DNA from: Pseudooceanicola sp.
Lineage (GTDB): Bacteria > Pseudomonadota > Alphaproteobacteria > Rhodobacterales > Rhodobacteraceae
Assembly: GCF_029213205.1 (NCBI RefSeq)
Contig: NZ_JARGNH010000008.1
Span: 66,046-130,045, forward strand
DNA: 64,000 nucleotides
Direction of reading: 5' to 3'
This document shows, in pieces, positions 50,736 to 60,880 of the stretch. Under the pieces are notes generated by a model. It had not been told where the DNA came from and did no database searches. It saw only the letters and a program-made list of their open reading frames with translations. Each line of letters starts with the position of its first letter. Positions within the stretch are counted from its first letter, which is position 1. The translations under genes were made by a program, and so were the position numbers.

Positions 50736-52136
50736 CTAGACCAGCGAGGGCAACCAGAGCACGATCTGCGGGAATGACACCAGCAGCGCGATGGTCACCG
50801 CATCGGCCAGAAAGAACGGGGTCACGCCCTGAAACACCTCCTGCACCGAAATATCGTCGCGCACCCCGGCCACCACAAAGCAGTTGAGCCCGATCGGCGG
50901 GGTGATCAGGCAAAATTCGGCCATCTTGACCACCAGGATCCCGAACCAGATCGCACACATGTCGCCGGACATGCCAAAGGCACTGTCCGCCGCCAGCACA
51001 TCCTCACCGCCATTCAGCGCCATCACCGCCGGATAGACCACCGGCAGGGTCAGCAGCAGCATCCCGATGGCATCCATGAACATGCCCAGCACCGCATAGG
51101 CCAGCAGGATCATCACCAGGGTCAGCAGCGGCGAATGTTCCAGCCCGGCGATCCAGTCGGAAAACGCCCCCGGCAGATCGGCAAAGCCGAGGAAGCGGAC
51201 ATAGACCAGCACCCCCCAGATAATGGTGAAGATCATCGTTGCCAGCTTGGCGGTCTCCAGCAGCGCATCCTTGAGCTGGGCCCAGCTCATCCCCTTCATC
51301 AGCGCCATCACGAACACCACCGCAGCGCCCAGGGCGCCGCCCTCGGTCGGGGTGCCCCAGGGGTCACCGCCGAAGGGGTTGTAGATGAAGAAGATGATGA
51401 TGAAGACGACAAAGAAGATCGGAAAGGCCGGCGGCAGTGACCTGAACCGCTCTTTCCACGAAAACCCGCCCAGCGGCGGGCCAAATTTCGGCATCACCAT
51501 CGCCAGACCGACGATCAACCCACCATAGACCAGCGCCGAAAAGGCGCCGGGGATGAACCCGGCCAGCAGCAGCTTGCCGACATTCTGTTCAACGATGATC
51601 GCATAAATCACCAGGATCGCCGAAGGCGGGATCAGGCTGGCCAAGGTCCCGCCCGCCGCAACCACGCCTGCCGCAAAGCGTTTGTCATAGCCGACCTTCA
51701 GCATCTCCGGGATCGCGATGCGCGCGAACACCGCCGAGGTCGCGACCGAAGCGCCAGACACGGCGGCAAAGCCGGCGGTGGCGAACACCGTTGCCACCGC
51801 CATACCGCCCGGCAACCAGCCGACCCAGCGTTTGGCGGCCTCGAACAGCGCCTGCGTCAACCCGGCGTAATAGGCCAGATAGCCGATCAGGATGAACGTC
51901 GGGATCAGGCTCAGCTCCTGGCTGGCCAGTTTGGAATGCGGCACCTGCCCGGCGGTTTTCACCGCCACCGTCAACGCCCAGCCGAATTGCTCCCAGGCGT
52001 AGTCCTTCTTGTCCCAGAATATCCAGATCAGCCCGACCAGCCCCGCCGTGCCGGCGGCAAAGGCGACGCGCATCCCCAGCACCACCAGCACCAGCATCCC
52101 GCCGGAAACCCAGAGCCCGATTTCTACAGATGTCAT
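50736..52136 (-). CDS. TRAP transporter large permease (DctM-type)
   Basis: 466 residues, about 12-14 helices, the substrate-translocating subunit of a tripartite ATP-independent periplasmic transporter driven by an ion gradient. Recognised from the DctM-type pattern, for example ASGASVATSAVFARIAIPEM and GTLASLIPPSAILVIYAI. Three bases separate it from the small permease gene upstream. Confidence 0.92.
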   Translation of the reverse strand: MTSVEIGLWVSGGMLVLVVLGMRVAFAAGTAGLVGLIWIFWDKKDYAWEQFGWALTVAVKTAGQVPHSKLASQELSLIPTFILIGYLAYYAGLTQALFEAAKRWVGWLPGGMAVATVFATAGFAAVSGASVATSAVFARIAIPEMLKVGYDKRFAAGVVAAGGTLASLIPPSAILVIYAIIVEQNVGKLLLAGFIPGAFSALVYGGLIVGLAMVMPKFGPPLGGFSWKERFRSLPPAFPIFFVVFIIIFFIYNPFGGDPWGTPTEGGALGAAVVFVMALMKGMSWAQLKDALLETAKLATMIFTIIWGVLVYVRFLGFADLPGAFSDWIAGLEHSPLLTLVMILLAYAVLGMFMDAIGMLLLTLPVVYPAVMALNGGEDVLAADSAFGMSGDMCAIWFGILVVKMAEFCLITPPIGLNCFVVAGVRDDISVQEVFQGVTPFFLADAVTIALLVSFPQIVLWLPSLV

Positions 52137-52139
52137 CGC

Positions 52140-52793
52140 TCAGCCCTCGCCCCGTTCAGCAACGCGTTCCGCACCGGCGACATGCTCGGCCTCTTCGGCG
52201 GCGAGTTCCGCCGCGCTCTTGACCATCGGCACCCCGATCGGTTCATCCGTGCGCTCGACAAAGGCCCTGGCATAGCCCCAGAGCTGCAGAACCAACCGCA
52301 AAGCCAGCACCGAAAACGCCACCGGCGCCAGCAGTTTGGCCGGCCAGAGCGGCAGTGCGATATCAATCGAACTGTCGCGGCTCCACCACGGCGAGGTGAA
52401 ATCGAAACTGCGCAGGAAATGCGAATAAGAGCCCCAGATCAGCAGCGCCATCAGCAGCAGGGTGACCGCGGTGGTGACAAATTCCGCCGCCCAGAGCCCG
52501 CGGCCCTTCAACTGCCCGACGACGATATCCATGCGGATATGGCCGCCATCGCGCATCGCATAGGAAATCCCCATAAAGGCGATCAGCGGCATCGCCTGCT
52601 GGATCCAGTCGACGTAACCGGGCAGCGGCGCATTGAACAGATTGCGCCCGCCGACCGAAACCACCGCCAGGAACATCAGCAGCAGCACCGTCAGGCCCGA
52701 CAGGAAGCCGAGAAAGGTCTCGATCCGGTAGAGGCTGCGATCCAAACGGCTGAGCAAAGAACCGTCGGCGCGCACAGGTTGCGATCCGGCCAT
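52140..52793 (-). CDS. TRAP transporter small permease (DctQ-type)
   Basis: 217 residues with four transmembrane segments. The segment MFLAVVSVGGRNLFNAPLPG followed by VDWIQQAMPLIAFMGISYAM is typical of DctQ. The C-terminus is a cytoplasmic Ala/Glu-rich tail. It partners DctM and DctP. Confidence 0.9.
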   Translation of the reverse strand: MAGSQPVRADGSLLSRLDRSLYRIETFLGFLSGLTVLLLMFLAVVSVGGRNLFNAPLPGYVDWIQQAMPLIAFMGISYAMRDGGHIRMDIVVGQLKGRGLWAAEFVTTAVTLLLMALLIWGSYSHFLRSFDFTSPWWSRDSSIDIALPLWPAKLLAPVAFSVLALRLVLQLWGYARAFVERTDEPIGVPMVKSAAELAAEEAEHVAGAERVAERGEG

Positions 52794-52857
52794 GGAATCC
52801 CCCTTCGTCCCGGCCCGGTCTCAGGGCCAATGGGCGCGGCCTTTCCGACCAGGCCCG

Positions 52858-52939
52858 CTTTCGCGTCATCCGCGAAAGGTCCAAATCACCGCGTCACCCG
52901 CGCGAAACGCGGAAACCGGGGCGGATTGACAGCCGCCCC
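52858..52939 (-). promoter_or_regulatory. Two hairpins between dctP and dctQ
   Basis: CTTTCGCG / CGCGAAAG with a 5-base loop (52858-52878) and GGGGCGG / CCGCCCC with an 8-base loop (52918-52939), in the 195-base gap. There are no T-runs. Such hairpins behind a binding-protein gene usually stabilise its mRNA or cause partial termination, giving more DctP than permease. Confidence 0.5.
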
Positions 52940-52988
52940 GACAGTCCCGGCGCAGCAGCGCCCAGCCCAGGCCCGGCGGGTTCCGGGA

Positions 52989-54002
52989 TCATTTCATCGC
53001 ACGATGATCGGCCAGCGCCTTTTCGATGGTCGCCAGCAGCTCGGCGCCGGGAATGCCCTGGGCCTCCATCTTGGCGACCCATTCTCCGGCAATGCCGGAG
53101 GTGGCGGCCCGGAATTTGGCCAGCTCATCGTCGCTGTAGCTGACTTTCTTGACGCCCTTCTCGGCCAGCACCTTTTCCCATTTTTCCATCAGCTTGCCGT
53201 AGGTGTCGATGTAGTAGGCGATGGCTTCGTCGATCGACCCGTCCAGGGCCGCGCGCTCGGCATCGGGCAGCGCGTTATAGGCGTCGATATTCACCACCAC
53301 CGGGCAGTTCACGGTGCCGGGGTTCAGGTTCTCGGTCCACCAGGTGGCCTGATCGATGGTGCGAAAGGACAGATGCGCATGCGGCGCAAAGGCCACCGTA
53401 TCGACCACACCGGATTCCATCGCATTGTAAGCTTCGGTCGCGGTGACCGAGGTCGGAACCGCGCCAACCGACTTGAAGGCTTCGCCCAGACCGCCGGTGG
53501 CCCGCACCCGCATGCCCTTGAAATCCTCAAGATGTTCGCGCGGATCACCGGTGCCGACGATGTTGTATTGCGGCATCGGCGAGGGCATCAGCAGCTTGGC
53601 ATTCCAGCGCGCCAGATCCTTCTGTGCTGCCGGATGCGCGTAGAGCGCATTGGCAACGGCAACCTCTTCGTTCAGGTCGCGCACGCCCAGGAAAGGCAAT
53701 TCGGCGGCGGTCAGGGTCGGGTTCTTGTCCTCGTGATAGCCTGCACAGATCTGCGCCATCTCAAAGGCGCCGATGCTGATGCCATCCAGGTTCTCGGTGT
53801 TTTTCGACAGCCCGCCATAGCTGATGTTCATGGTAAAGGCGCCGCCGGTCTTTTCCTTGACCAGTTCGGCAATCTTTTCGACATGTTCAGTGAATTCGCG
53901 GCGCTTGCCCCAGACCGAGACATTCCATTCGGTGGCCAATGCCGGTGCAGCAAGGCCAAGGATCACGGCCGTCGCAGCGGCCTTGGTCACAAAACGTTTC
54001 AT
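52989..54002 (-). CDS. TRAP transporter periplasmic binding protein (DctP-type)
   Basis: 337 residues with a signal peptide MKRFVTKAAATAVILGLAAP, cleaved near ALA-TE. Pattern of the DctP family: YGGLSKNTENLDGISIGAFE, then LEDFKGMRVRATGG with the conserved Arg that binds carboxylate, and PTSVTATEAYNAMESGVVD. The substrate is probably an organic acid but cannot be named. Starts at 54002; the longer upstream frame is not real. Confidence 0.93.
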   Translation of the reverse strand: MKRFVTKAAATAVILGLAAPALATEWNVSVWGKRREFTEHVEKIAELVKEKTGGAFTMNISYGGLSKNTENLDGISIGAFEMAQICAGYHEDKNPTLTAAELPFLGVRDLNEEVAVANALYAHPAAQKDLARWNAKLLMPSPMPQYNIVGTGDPREHLEDFKGMRVRATGGLGEAFKSVGAVPTSVTATEAYNAMESGVVDTVAFAPHAHLSFRTIDQATWWTENLNPGTVNCPVVVNIDAYNALPDAERAALDGSIDEAIAYYIDTYGKLMEKWEKVLAEKGVKKVSYSDDELAKFRAATSGIAGEWVAKMEAQGIPGAELLATIEKALADHRAMK

Positions 54003-54210
54003 GATTTTCTCCCTTGATGCGGCTTCTCCCTGCCGCTTGAGCAAGCACGGTAGCCCGCCCGGGCTGAAGATCAAGAAAAAATCCCTGCGGGAAAACCGGG
54101 GGAAAACGCCGGCCCCGCCGCCGCTGCGTCGATTGCGGCAATGCGGCATTGCCTCTGGCGTTTCGCGCAGATGCGGTATAGGCGGACCGCGACCCCAGAA
54201 AGAGACCCCT

Positions 54211-56031
<1,821 letters not shown>

Positions 56032-56044
56032 GCCTAAGGTCGCA

Positions 56045-56103
56045 GGGGGCGCTGCCCCCTCGGCCTGCGGCCTCACCCCCGGGATATTTTCGACCAGAGG
56101 AAG
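56045..56103 (+). repeat. Convergent-junction intergenic repeat, copy C
   Basis: Follows the typA stop by 13 bases and faces phnM. Matches copy A almost base for base: GGGGGCGCTGCCCCC, CGGCCTGCGGCC, CCCCCGGGATATTTTCG, ACCAGAGGAAG. Confidence 0.75.
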
Positions 56104-56156
56104 CAGGGCAATAGCTCCAGCTTCATCTTTCCCTAAATACTCCCGCCGGAGGCGGC

Positions 56157-56200
56157 GCGATTTCTGCAGGAAATCGCCACCAAACACATGCGCCGCAGGC
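56157..56200 (-). terminator. Hairpins downstream of phnM
   Basis: GCGATTTC / GAAATCGC with loop TGCAG (56157-56177), then ATGCGCCGCAGGCGC (about 56188-56202), the sequence also found behind proS. Confidence 0.5.
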
Positions 56201-56211
56201 GCGCATCCTGA

Positions 56212-57378
56212 TCACGCCACCCGTTCGCCCTGGACCCAGACACCGCGCGGCACCGGCACGTTGTCGCAGAGCCGAAAGCGCAGCAGGTCGGCGCGCTGCC
56301 CCGGCGTGATCGCGCCGCGATCCCCTAGCCCGGTGGCCCGCGCCGGGGCACCGGTGACGCTGGCCAGGCCGCGCGCCATGTCGCCATAGTGTTGGCCCAG
56401 TTGCACCGCCGCCAGCAGCAGCGCCGCCGGGACATAATCGGATGACAGGATGTCCAGCACCCCGGCCTCGGCCAGATCCAGCGCCGAGACATTGCCGGAA
56501 TGCGAACCACCGCGCACCAGGTTCGGCGCCCCCATGATCACCGCGATTCCCACTGCCCGGCAGGCCTTGGCCGCAACCAGGCTGGTCGGGAATTCGGCGA
56601 TCCGGACCCCATGCGCCTGCGAGGTTGCGACCTGCGCCGCGGTGGTGTCGTCATGGCTGGCCAGCACCGCGCCAAAGCGGCGCGCCGCCGCCACCGCCGC
56701 CGCCTCGTGGCGGGCGCCGAGCCGGGCGTGCAGATCGCTCAGCCAGTCGACATAATCGGCAAAGGCCTCTTGCGAGATCCCGTGTTTGCCACGCACGAAG
56801 GCCTCGAATTTCGAGATATCGGTGAATTGCCGCTGGCCCGGGGTGTGATCCATCAGGCTGACGATACCGACCCGGTCCTCGGGGCCGAATTCGGCCAGCT
56901 CTTCGAGCAAGGTTTCCGAACATGTCTCGGCGCGCAGATGCAGGTGATGGCTGATCCGCAGCGCCCCGGAGGTGCGCATCGCCAAGATTTCATCGGCCAT
57001 CGAACGGGCATAGCGGCGATAGCCGACCTCCGGATTGGTCAGGATCGACCCGACCCGCACCGCATCGAACACCGTGGTGATGCCGCAGCCCGCCAGCTCG
57101 GCGTCATGCGCCACGATCGCGGCGTGATGCGGCCAGCTGACCTTGGGGCGCGGCGCGATATGGCGTTCGATATTGTCGGTGTGCAGTTCGATCAACCCGG
57201 GGCTGAGGAAATCACCGCCGCAATCCAGCGCCCCGGCGGGCAGGGCCGCACCCTGGCCAATCTCGGCAATCCGGCCCGCGCGGATCACCAAATGGCCGGT
57301 CAGCACCTCGTCGGGCAGCACCAACTGGGCATTGCCGAGAATGATCTCCTTGCTGGAGAGGCAGGAATCCTTGGGCAT
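56212..57378 (-). CDS. phnM: Alpha-D-ribose 1-methylphosphonate 5-triphosphate diphosphatase
   Basis: An amidohydrolase-fold enzyme of 388 residues that removes pyrophosphate from the C-P lyase intermediate. Metal-site region LSPGLIELHTDNIERH, plus SHDDTTAAQV and SSDYVPAALL. Last gene of the phn operon, 2 bases after phnN. Confidence 0.95.
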   Translation of the reverse strand: MPKDSCLSSKEIILGNAQLVLPDEVLTGHLVIRAGRIAEIGQGAALPAGALDCGGDFLSPGLIELHTDNIERHIAPRPKVSWPHHAAIVAHDAELAGCGITTVFDAVRVGSILTNPEVGYRRYARSMADEILAMRTSGALRISHHLHLRAETCSETLLEELAEFGPEDRVGIVSLMDHTPGQRQFTDISKFEAFVRGKHGISQEAFADYVDWLSDLHARLGARHEAAAVAAARRFGAVLASHDDTTAAQVATSQAHGVRIAEFPTSLVAAKACRAVGIAVIMGAPNLVRGGSHSGNVSALDLAEAGVLDILSSDYVPAALLLAAVQLGQHYGDMARGLASVTGAPARATGLGDRGAITPGQRADLLRFRLCDNVPVPRGVWVQGERVA

Positions 57379-57380
57379 GT

Positions 57381-57929
57381 TCAGACCTTTTCAGAAGAAA
57401 TATGGGCAAGGATCGCGGTGACCGCCGCCTCGATCGGGCCGCTGTTGTCGACCACCAGCGCCGTGATGCCATCCGGCAGGGCGGCATCCGCCCGGGCCAG
57501 GCGGCGGGCGATGTCCGCGGGCGCCTCACGCCCGCGCGCCGCCAGCCGCGCGGCCAGGGTTGCAGGATCGGCAGTCAGCTGGATGACGATCATCCCGGGA
57601 AACCGGGCGGCGGCGCTGGCCAGCACGTCGCGCGACAGGTTGACCAATGCATCATGGCCAGCGGCCAGCACCGCATCCACCGTCCGGGGAATGCCGTAGT
57701 CGAGCCCATGCGCCTGCCAGGACAGCGCAAACGCCCCGGCTGCGACCCGGGACCGGAACGCCTGCGGCGTCACCGCCTCAAACACCTCGCCACCGGCCTC
57801 CGCCGTCCTTGTGATCGCCCGCTGCACCAGGTGCAGATCGGGACGCGCCGACACCAGCGCCTGCATCACACTGTCCTTGCCAACCCCGGAGGCGCCGACA
57901 ATCGCGATCAGGCGGCCGCGGCGGCTCAT
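57381..57929 (-). CDS. phnN: Ribose 1,5-bisphosphate phosphokinase
   Basis: A 182-residue kinase of the guanylate-kinase type that makes PRPP from ribose 1,5-bisphosphate, the end product of the C-P lyase route. P-loop VGASGVGKDS near the N-terminus. Overlaps phnL by 4 bases. Confidence 0.93.
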   Translation of the reverse strand: MSRRGRLIAIVGASGVGKDSVMQALVSARPDLHLVQRAITRTAEAGGEVFEAVTPQAFRSRVAAGAFALSWQAHGLDYGIPRTVDAVLAAGHDALVNLSRDVLASAAARFPGMIVIQLTADPATLAARLAARGREAPADIARRLARADAALPDGITALVVDNSGPIEAAVTAILAHISSEKV

Positions 57930-58609
57930 GCCGCCTGCTCCGGCGAAAATCCTGTGACATCGACCTCGCGGTCGCAGAGCCGCGCCCGCGCCGCCTCGTC
58001 ATGGAAAATCCCGATGATCGCGGCGCCGCGCGCCTTGGCCTCTTCGATCATTTGCAGCACCGTGTCGCGGTTCTGCGCATCCAGACTGGCGGTCGGCTCG
58101 TCCAGCAGCAGCGCCGGATAGCCATAGGCAAAGCCCCGGGCGATATTCACCCGCTGCTGTTCGCCACCCGAAAACGTCGTCGGGCTGAGCGACCAGAGCC
58201 GTTGCGGAATATTGAGACGCGCCAGAAGCGCCTCGGCCCGCGCCCGTGCCGCCACCAGGTCAGAGCCGGTGGCCAGCAGCGGTTCGGCAACCACATCGCG
58301 GGTCGCCACCCGGGGCACCACCCGCAAGAACTGGCTGACATAGCCGAGCGTATAACGCCGCAGAGTCAGGATCGCCCGTGGATCGGCGGCGACGACATCC
58401 ACGTCACCGACCATGATCCGGCCCGAAGCGGCCAGGTAATTGCCATAGATCATCCGCATCAAGGTGGATTTCCCCGCCCCCGAGGCCCCGGTCAGGGCGA
58501 TGCATTCGCCCGGGGCGACCTGCAATTCGGCCCCCCGTATCACCGGAATCACCGCGCTGCCCTGATTGTGCAAGGTAAAGGTCTTTGACAGGTTTTCGAT
58601 CTGGATCAT
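57926..58609 (-). CDS. phnL: C-P lyase complex ABC-type protein PhnL
   Basis: 227 residues with ABC ATPase motifs: Walker A TGASGAGKST, signature FSGGEQQR, Walker B ALLLDEPTAS. PhnL associates with the C-P lyase core rather than with a permease. Start is MIQIENLSKTF at 58609; the longer frame to 58672 overlaps phnK. Confidence 0.93.
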   Translation of the reverse strand: MIQIENLSKTFTLHNQGSAVIPVIRGAELQVAPGECIALTGASGAGKSTLMRMIYGNYLAASGRIMVGDVDVVAADPRAILTLRRYTLGYVSQFLRVVPRVATRDVVAEPLLATGSDLVAARARAEALLARLNIPQRLWSLSPTTFSGGEQQRVNIARGFAYGYPALLLDEPTASLDAQNRDTVLQMIEEAKARGAAIIGIFHDEAARARLCDREVDVTGFSPEQAA

Positions 58610-58613
58610 TGAC

Positions 58614-59402
58614 TTACACCTGCAACACAGAAGAAACGAGCAGCTGGGTATAGCCATGCTGCGGATCGTCAAGCACCTGATCGGTCAGCCCGGTTTCCAC
58701 GACTTGGCCATCCTTCATCACCATCAGGCGATCCGCCAACAACCGCACCACCGCCAGGTCATGGGTGACGATGATCGCCGACAGCCCCATCTCGCGCACC
58801 AGCCCGCGCATCAGGTCGAGCAGCCGCGCCTGCACCGAGACATCGAGCCCGCCGGTCGGTTCATCCATGAACACCAGCCGTGGCCCGGTGACCAGGTTGC
58901 GGGCGATCTGCAAGCGCTGACGCATGCCGCCGGAAAACGCCGTCGGGCGATCATCGATCCGGTCGCCCGAAATCTCGACCCGGCCCAGCCAGTCCAGCGC
59001 CTGGGTGCGGATATCGCCGTAGCGGCGTGCGCCAATCGCCATCAGCCGCTCGCCGACATTGCCACCGGCGCTGACATTCATCCGCAGGCCATCGGCGGCG
59101 TGCTGATGCACAAAGGCCCAGTCGGTGCGCGCCAGCCGACGCCGCTCCGGCTCGCTCATCGTCACGGTGTCGGTGGCAATCCCGTCCAGGTCGAACAGCA
59201 CCTGCCCGGCATCCGGCGCCAATTGCCCAGCCAGGCAATTCAGCAGCGTCGTCTTGCCGGAACCGCTTTCGCCGACAATGCCCATCACCTCGCCCGGCCA
59301 CAGCTCAAACCCGACCGCTTCGCAGCCGATCCGCGCGCCGTAATATTTGCTCAGCCCCGCGACCTGCAACAGCGGGCGATCAATTGGGCTCATATCCTTC
59401 AT
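58614..59402 (-). CDS. phnK: C-P lyase complex ABC-type protein PhnK
   Basis: 262 residues, ABC ATPase: Walker A GESGSGKTT, signature FSGGMRQR, Walker B LVFMDEPTGG. Binds the PhnGHIJ core. Overlaps phnJ by 4 bases. Confidence 0.94.
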   Translation of the reverse strand: MKDMSPIDRPLLQVAGLSKYYGARIGCEAVGFELWPGEVMGIVGESGSGKTTLLNCLAGQLAPDAGQVLFDLDGIATDTVTMSEPERRRLARTDWAFVHQHAADGLRMNVSAGGNVGERLMAIGARRYGDIRTQALDWLGRVEISGDRIDDRPTAFSGGMRQRLQIARNLVTGPRLVFMDEPTGGLDVSVQARLLDLMRGLVREMGLSAIIVTHDLAVVRLLADRLMVMKDGQVVETGLTDQVLDDPQHGYTQLLVSSVLQV

Positions 59403-60265
59403 GTCAGCGCCTCCGCTGCGGCCGCCATCGCCCCCTGATGGCCGTCCTCGCGACGGGCGCGGCAGAAATCGGTGTCTGAACAGACAAACATTCGGCGGCC
59501 GGCATCATCCATGATCACCTCATCGAGATAGCTGTCATTGGCCCCGCACAGCCCACAATCCTGTGGCGCCCGGGTGCGTTCAAACGGGTAATCCTCGAAA
59601 TCGAGGCTCACCACCTTGGTATAGGGTGGCAGCGCATAGATCCGTTGCTCGCGCCCGGCGCCGAACAGCTGGATCGCCGCCATCTCGAGCTTCGGATTGT
59701 CGAATTTCGGGATTGGCGAGGGGTCCATCACATAGCGGCCCTCGACCTTGACCGGATAGGCATAGGCGGTGGCGATCTCACCGTGCCGGGCAATGTCTTC
59801 GTAGAGCTTCACATGCATCAGCCCATACTCCTCCAGCGCATGCATCTTGCGGGTCTCGACCTCGGAGGGTTCCAGAAACCGCAACGGTTCCGGGATCGGC
59901 ACCTGATAGACAAGGATCTGATCCTCGGTCAGCTCCTGCTCCGGGATCCGGTGGCGGGTCTGGATCACCGTCGCCTCGGCGGTGCGTTCGGTCGTCGCAA
60001 CTCCGGCGGTTTTTTCAAAAAACTTGCGGATCGACACCGCGTTGGTGGTGTCATCGGCGCCCTGGTCGATGACCTTGAAGGTGTCGTCCGGGGTCAGTGT
60101 CGCCGCCGAAACCTGCACCCCGCCGGTGCCCCAGCCATAGGGCATCGGCATTTCACGGCTGGCGAAGGGCACCTGATAGCCGGGGATCGCCAGCCCCTTG
60201 AGGATCGCCCGGCGGATCATCCGCTTGGTCTGCTCATCGAGATAGGCAAAGTTATACTCGGACAT
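59399..60265 (-). CDS. phnJ: Alpha-D-ribose 1-methylphosphonate 5-phosphate C-P lyase
   Basis: The radical-SAM enzyme that breaks the carbon-phosphorus bond. 288 residues. The cysteine set fits CX2CX21CX5C: Cys 237, 240, 262 and 268 (CGLCG ... FVCSDTDFC). Also GYQVPFASREMPMPYGWGTG near the N-terminus. About 615 bases of inserted DNA separate it from phnI. Confidence 0.95.
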   Translation of the reverse strand: MSEYNFAYLDEQTKRMIRRAILKGLAIPGYQVPFASREMPMPYGWGTGGVQVSAATLTPDDTFKVIDQGADDTTNAVSIRKFFEKTAGVATTERTAEATVIQTRHRIPEQELTEDQILVYQVPIPEPLRFLEPSEVETRKMHALEEYGLMHVKLYEDIARHGEIATAYAYPVKVEGRYVMDPSPIPKFDNPKLEMAAIQLFGAGREQRIYALPPYTKVVSLDFEDYPFERTRAPQDCGLCGANDSYLDEVIMDDAGRRMFVCSDTDFCRARREDGHQGAMAAAAEALT

Positions 60266-60337
60266 CGGCGGCTCCGGTTCTGCGGGTAGAGTTGGAGAAA
60301 GGCGAAGGGACGTGCGCGCCGGCAGAGCTGCGCCGGT

Positions 60338-60685
60338 TCAGGTCAGCCGCCCGGCGACTTCGGCGATGCGGGTCAGCGCGCCGGTCAGATTGCCGGTGAT
60401 GTCGGTGTTCCAGACCCGCAGCGGAGTCAGCCCCTGCGCCCGCATCCAGGCATCGCGCGCGCGGTCCGCAGCGCTGTCGGCATGGCCGCCGCCATCCGTC
60501 TCGATCACCAGCCGCTGCTCGGCACAGTAGAAATCGGCGATATAGGGGCCGATCGGCACCTGGCGGCGGAATTTCAGACCCAGCAAGCGCCGATTGCGCA
60601 GATGCCACCAGAGCAGGCGCTCGGCGGGCGTCATCTCCTGACGCAGCTGACGCGCCCGCGCGGTCTGAAAGTGGTTCTGCCACAT
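60338..60685 (-). CDS. DUF559 (Vsr-like) endonuclease domain protein
   Basis: 115 residues. Pattern of the DUF559 family: ARQLRQEMTPAERLLWWHLR, then KFRRQVPIGPYIADFYC and LVIETDGGGH. The Asp of IADF and the Glu/Asp of ETDGGGH would be the PD-(D/E)XK-like metal site, as in very-short-patch repair nucleases. It has the same direction as phn and lies between phnI and phnJ, with an inverted-repeat element before it. It is not part of C-P lyase in any system I know. Confidence 0.8.
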   Translation of the reverse strand: MWQNHFQTARARQLRQEMTPAERLLWWHLRNRRLLGLKFRRQVPIGPYIADFYCAEQRLVIETDGGGHADSAADRARDAWMRAQGLTPLRVWNTDITGNLTGALTRIAEVAGRLT

Positions 60686-60735
60686 GGGGCGCAGGATTGT
60701 GCAGATAGGATGAACGTCGGGTTAAGAGGGGTCCC

Positions 60736-60866
60736 CCCCTCACCCTGACCCTCTCCCCCAAGGGGAGAGGGAATCGCGCGGGGCGGCTGAACGCGGCGCA
60801 TCTGTTCGACATCGGGCAAGGGCGCTGTTCCCCTCTCCCCTTGGGGGAGAGGGTCAGGGTGAGGGG
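60736..60866. repeat. 38-bp inverted-repeat element between phnI and the DUF559 gene
   Basis: Left arm 60736-60773 (CCCCTCACCCTGACCC...) and right arm 60828-60866 are reverse complements except for one extra C; the spacer is 54 bases. Each arm also folds alone (CCCTCTCCCC-CAA-GGGGAGAGGG). This is the widespread repeat whose chance translation reads LTLTLSPKGRGE. Confidence 0.85.
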
Positions 60867-60880
60867 CTGCACCGCCCGCC

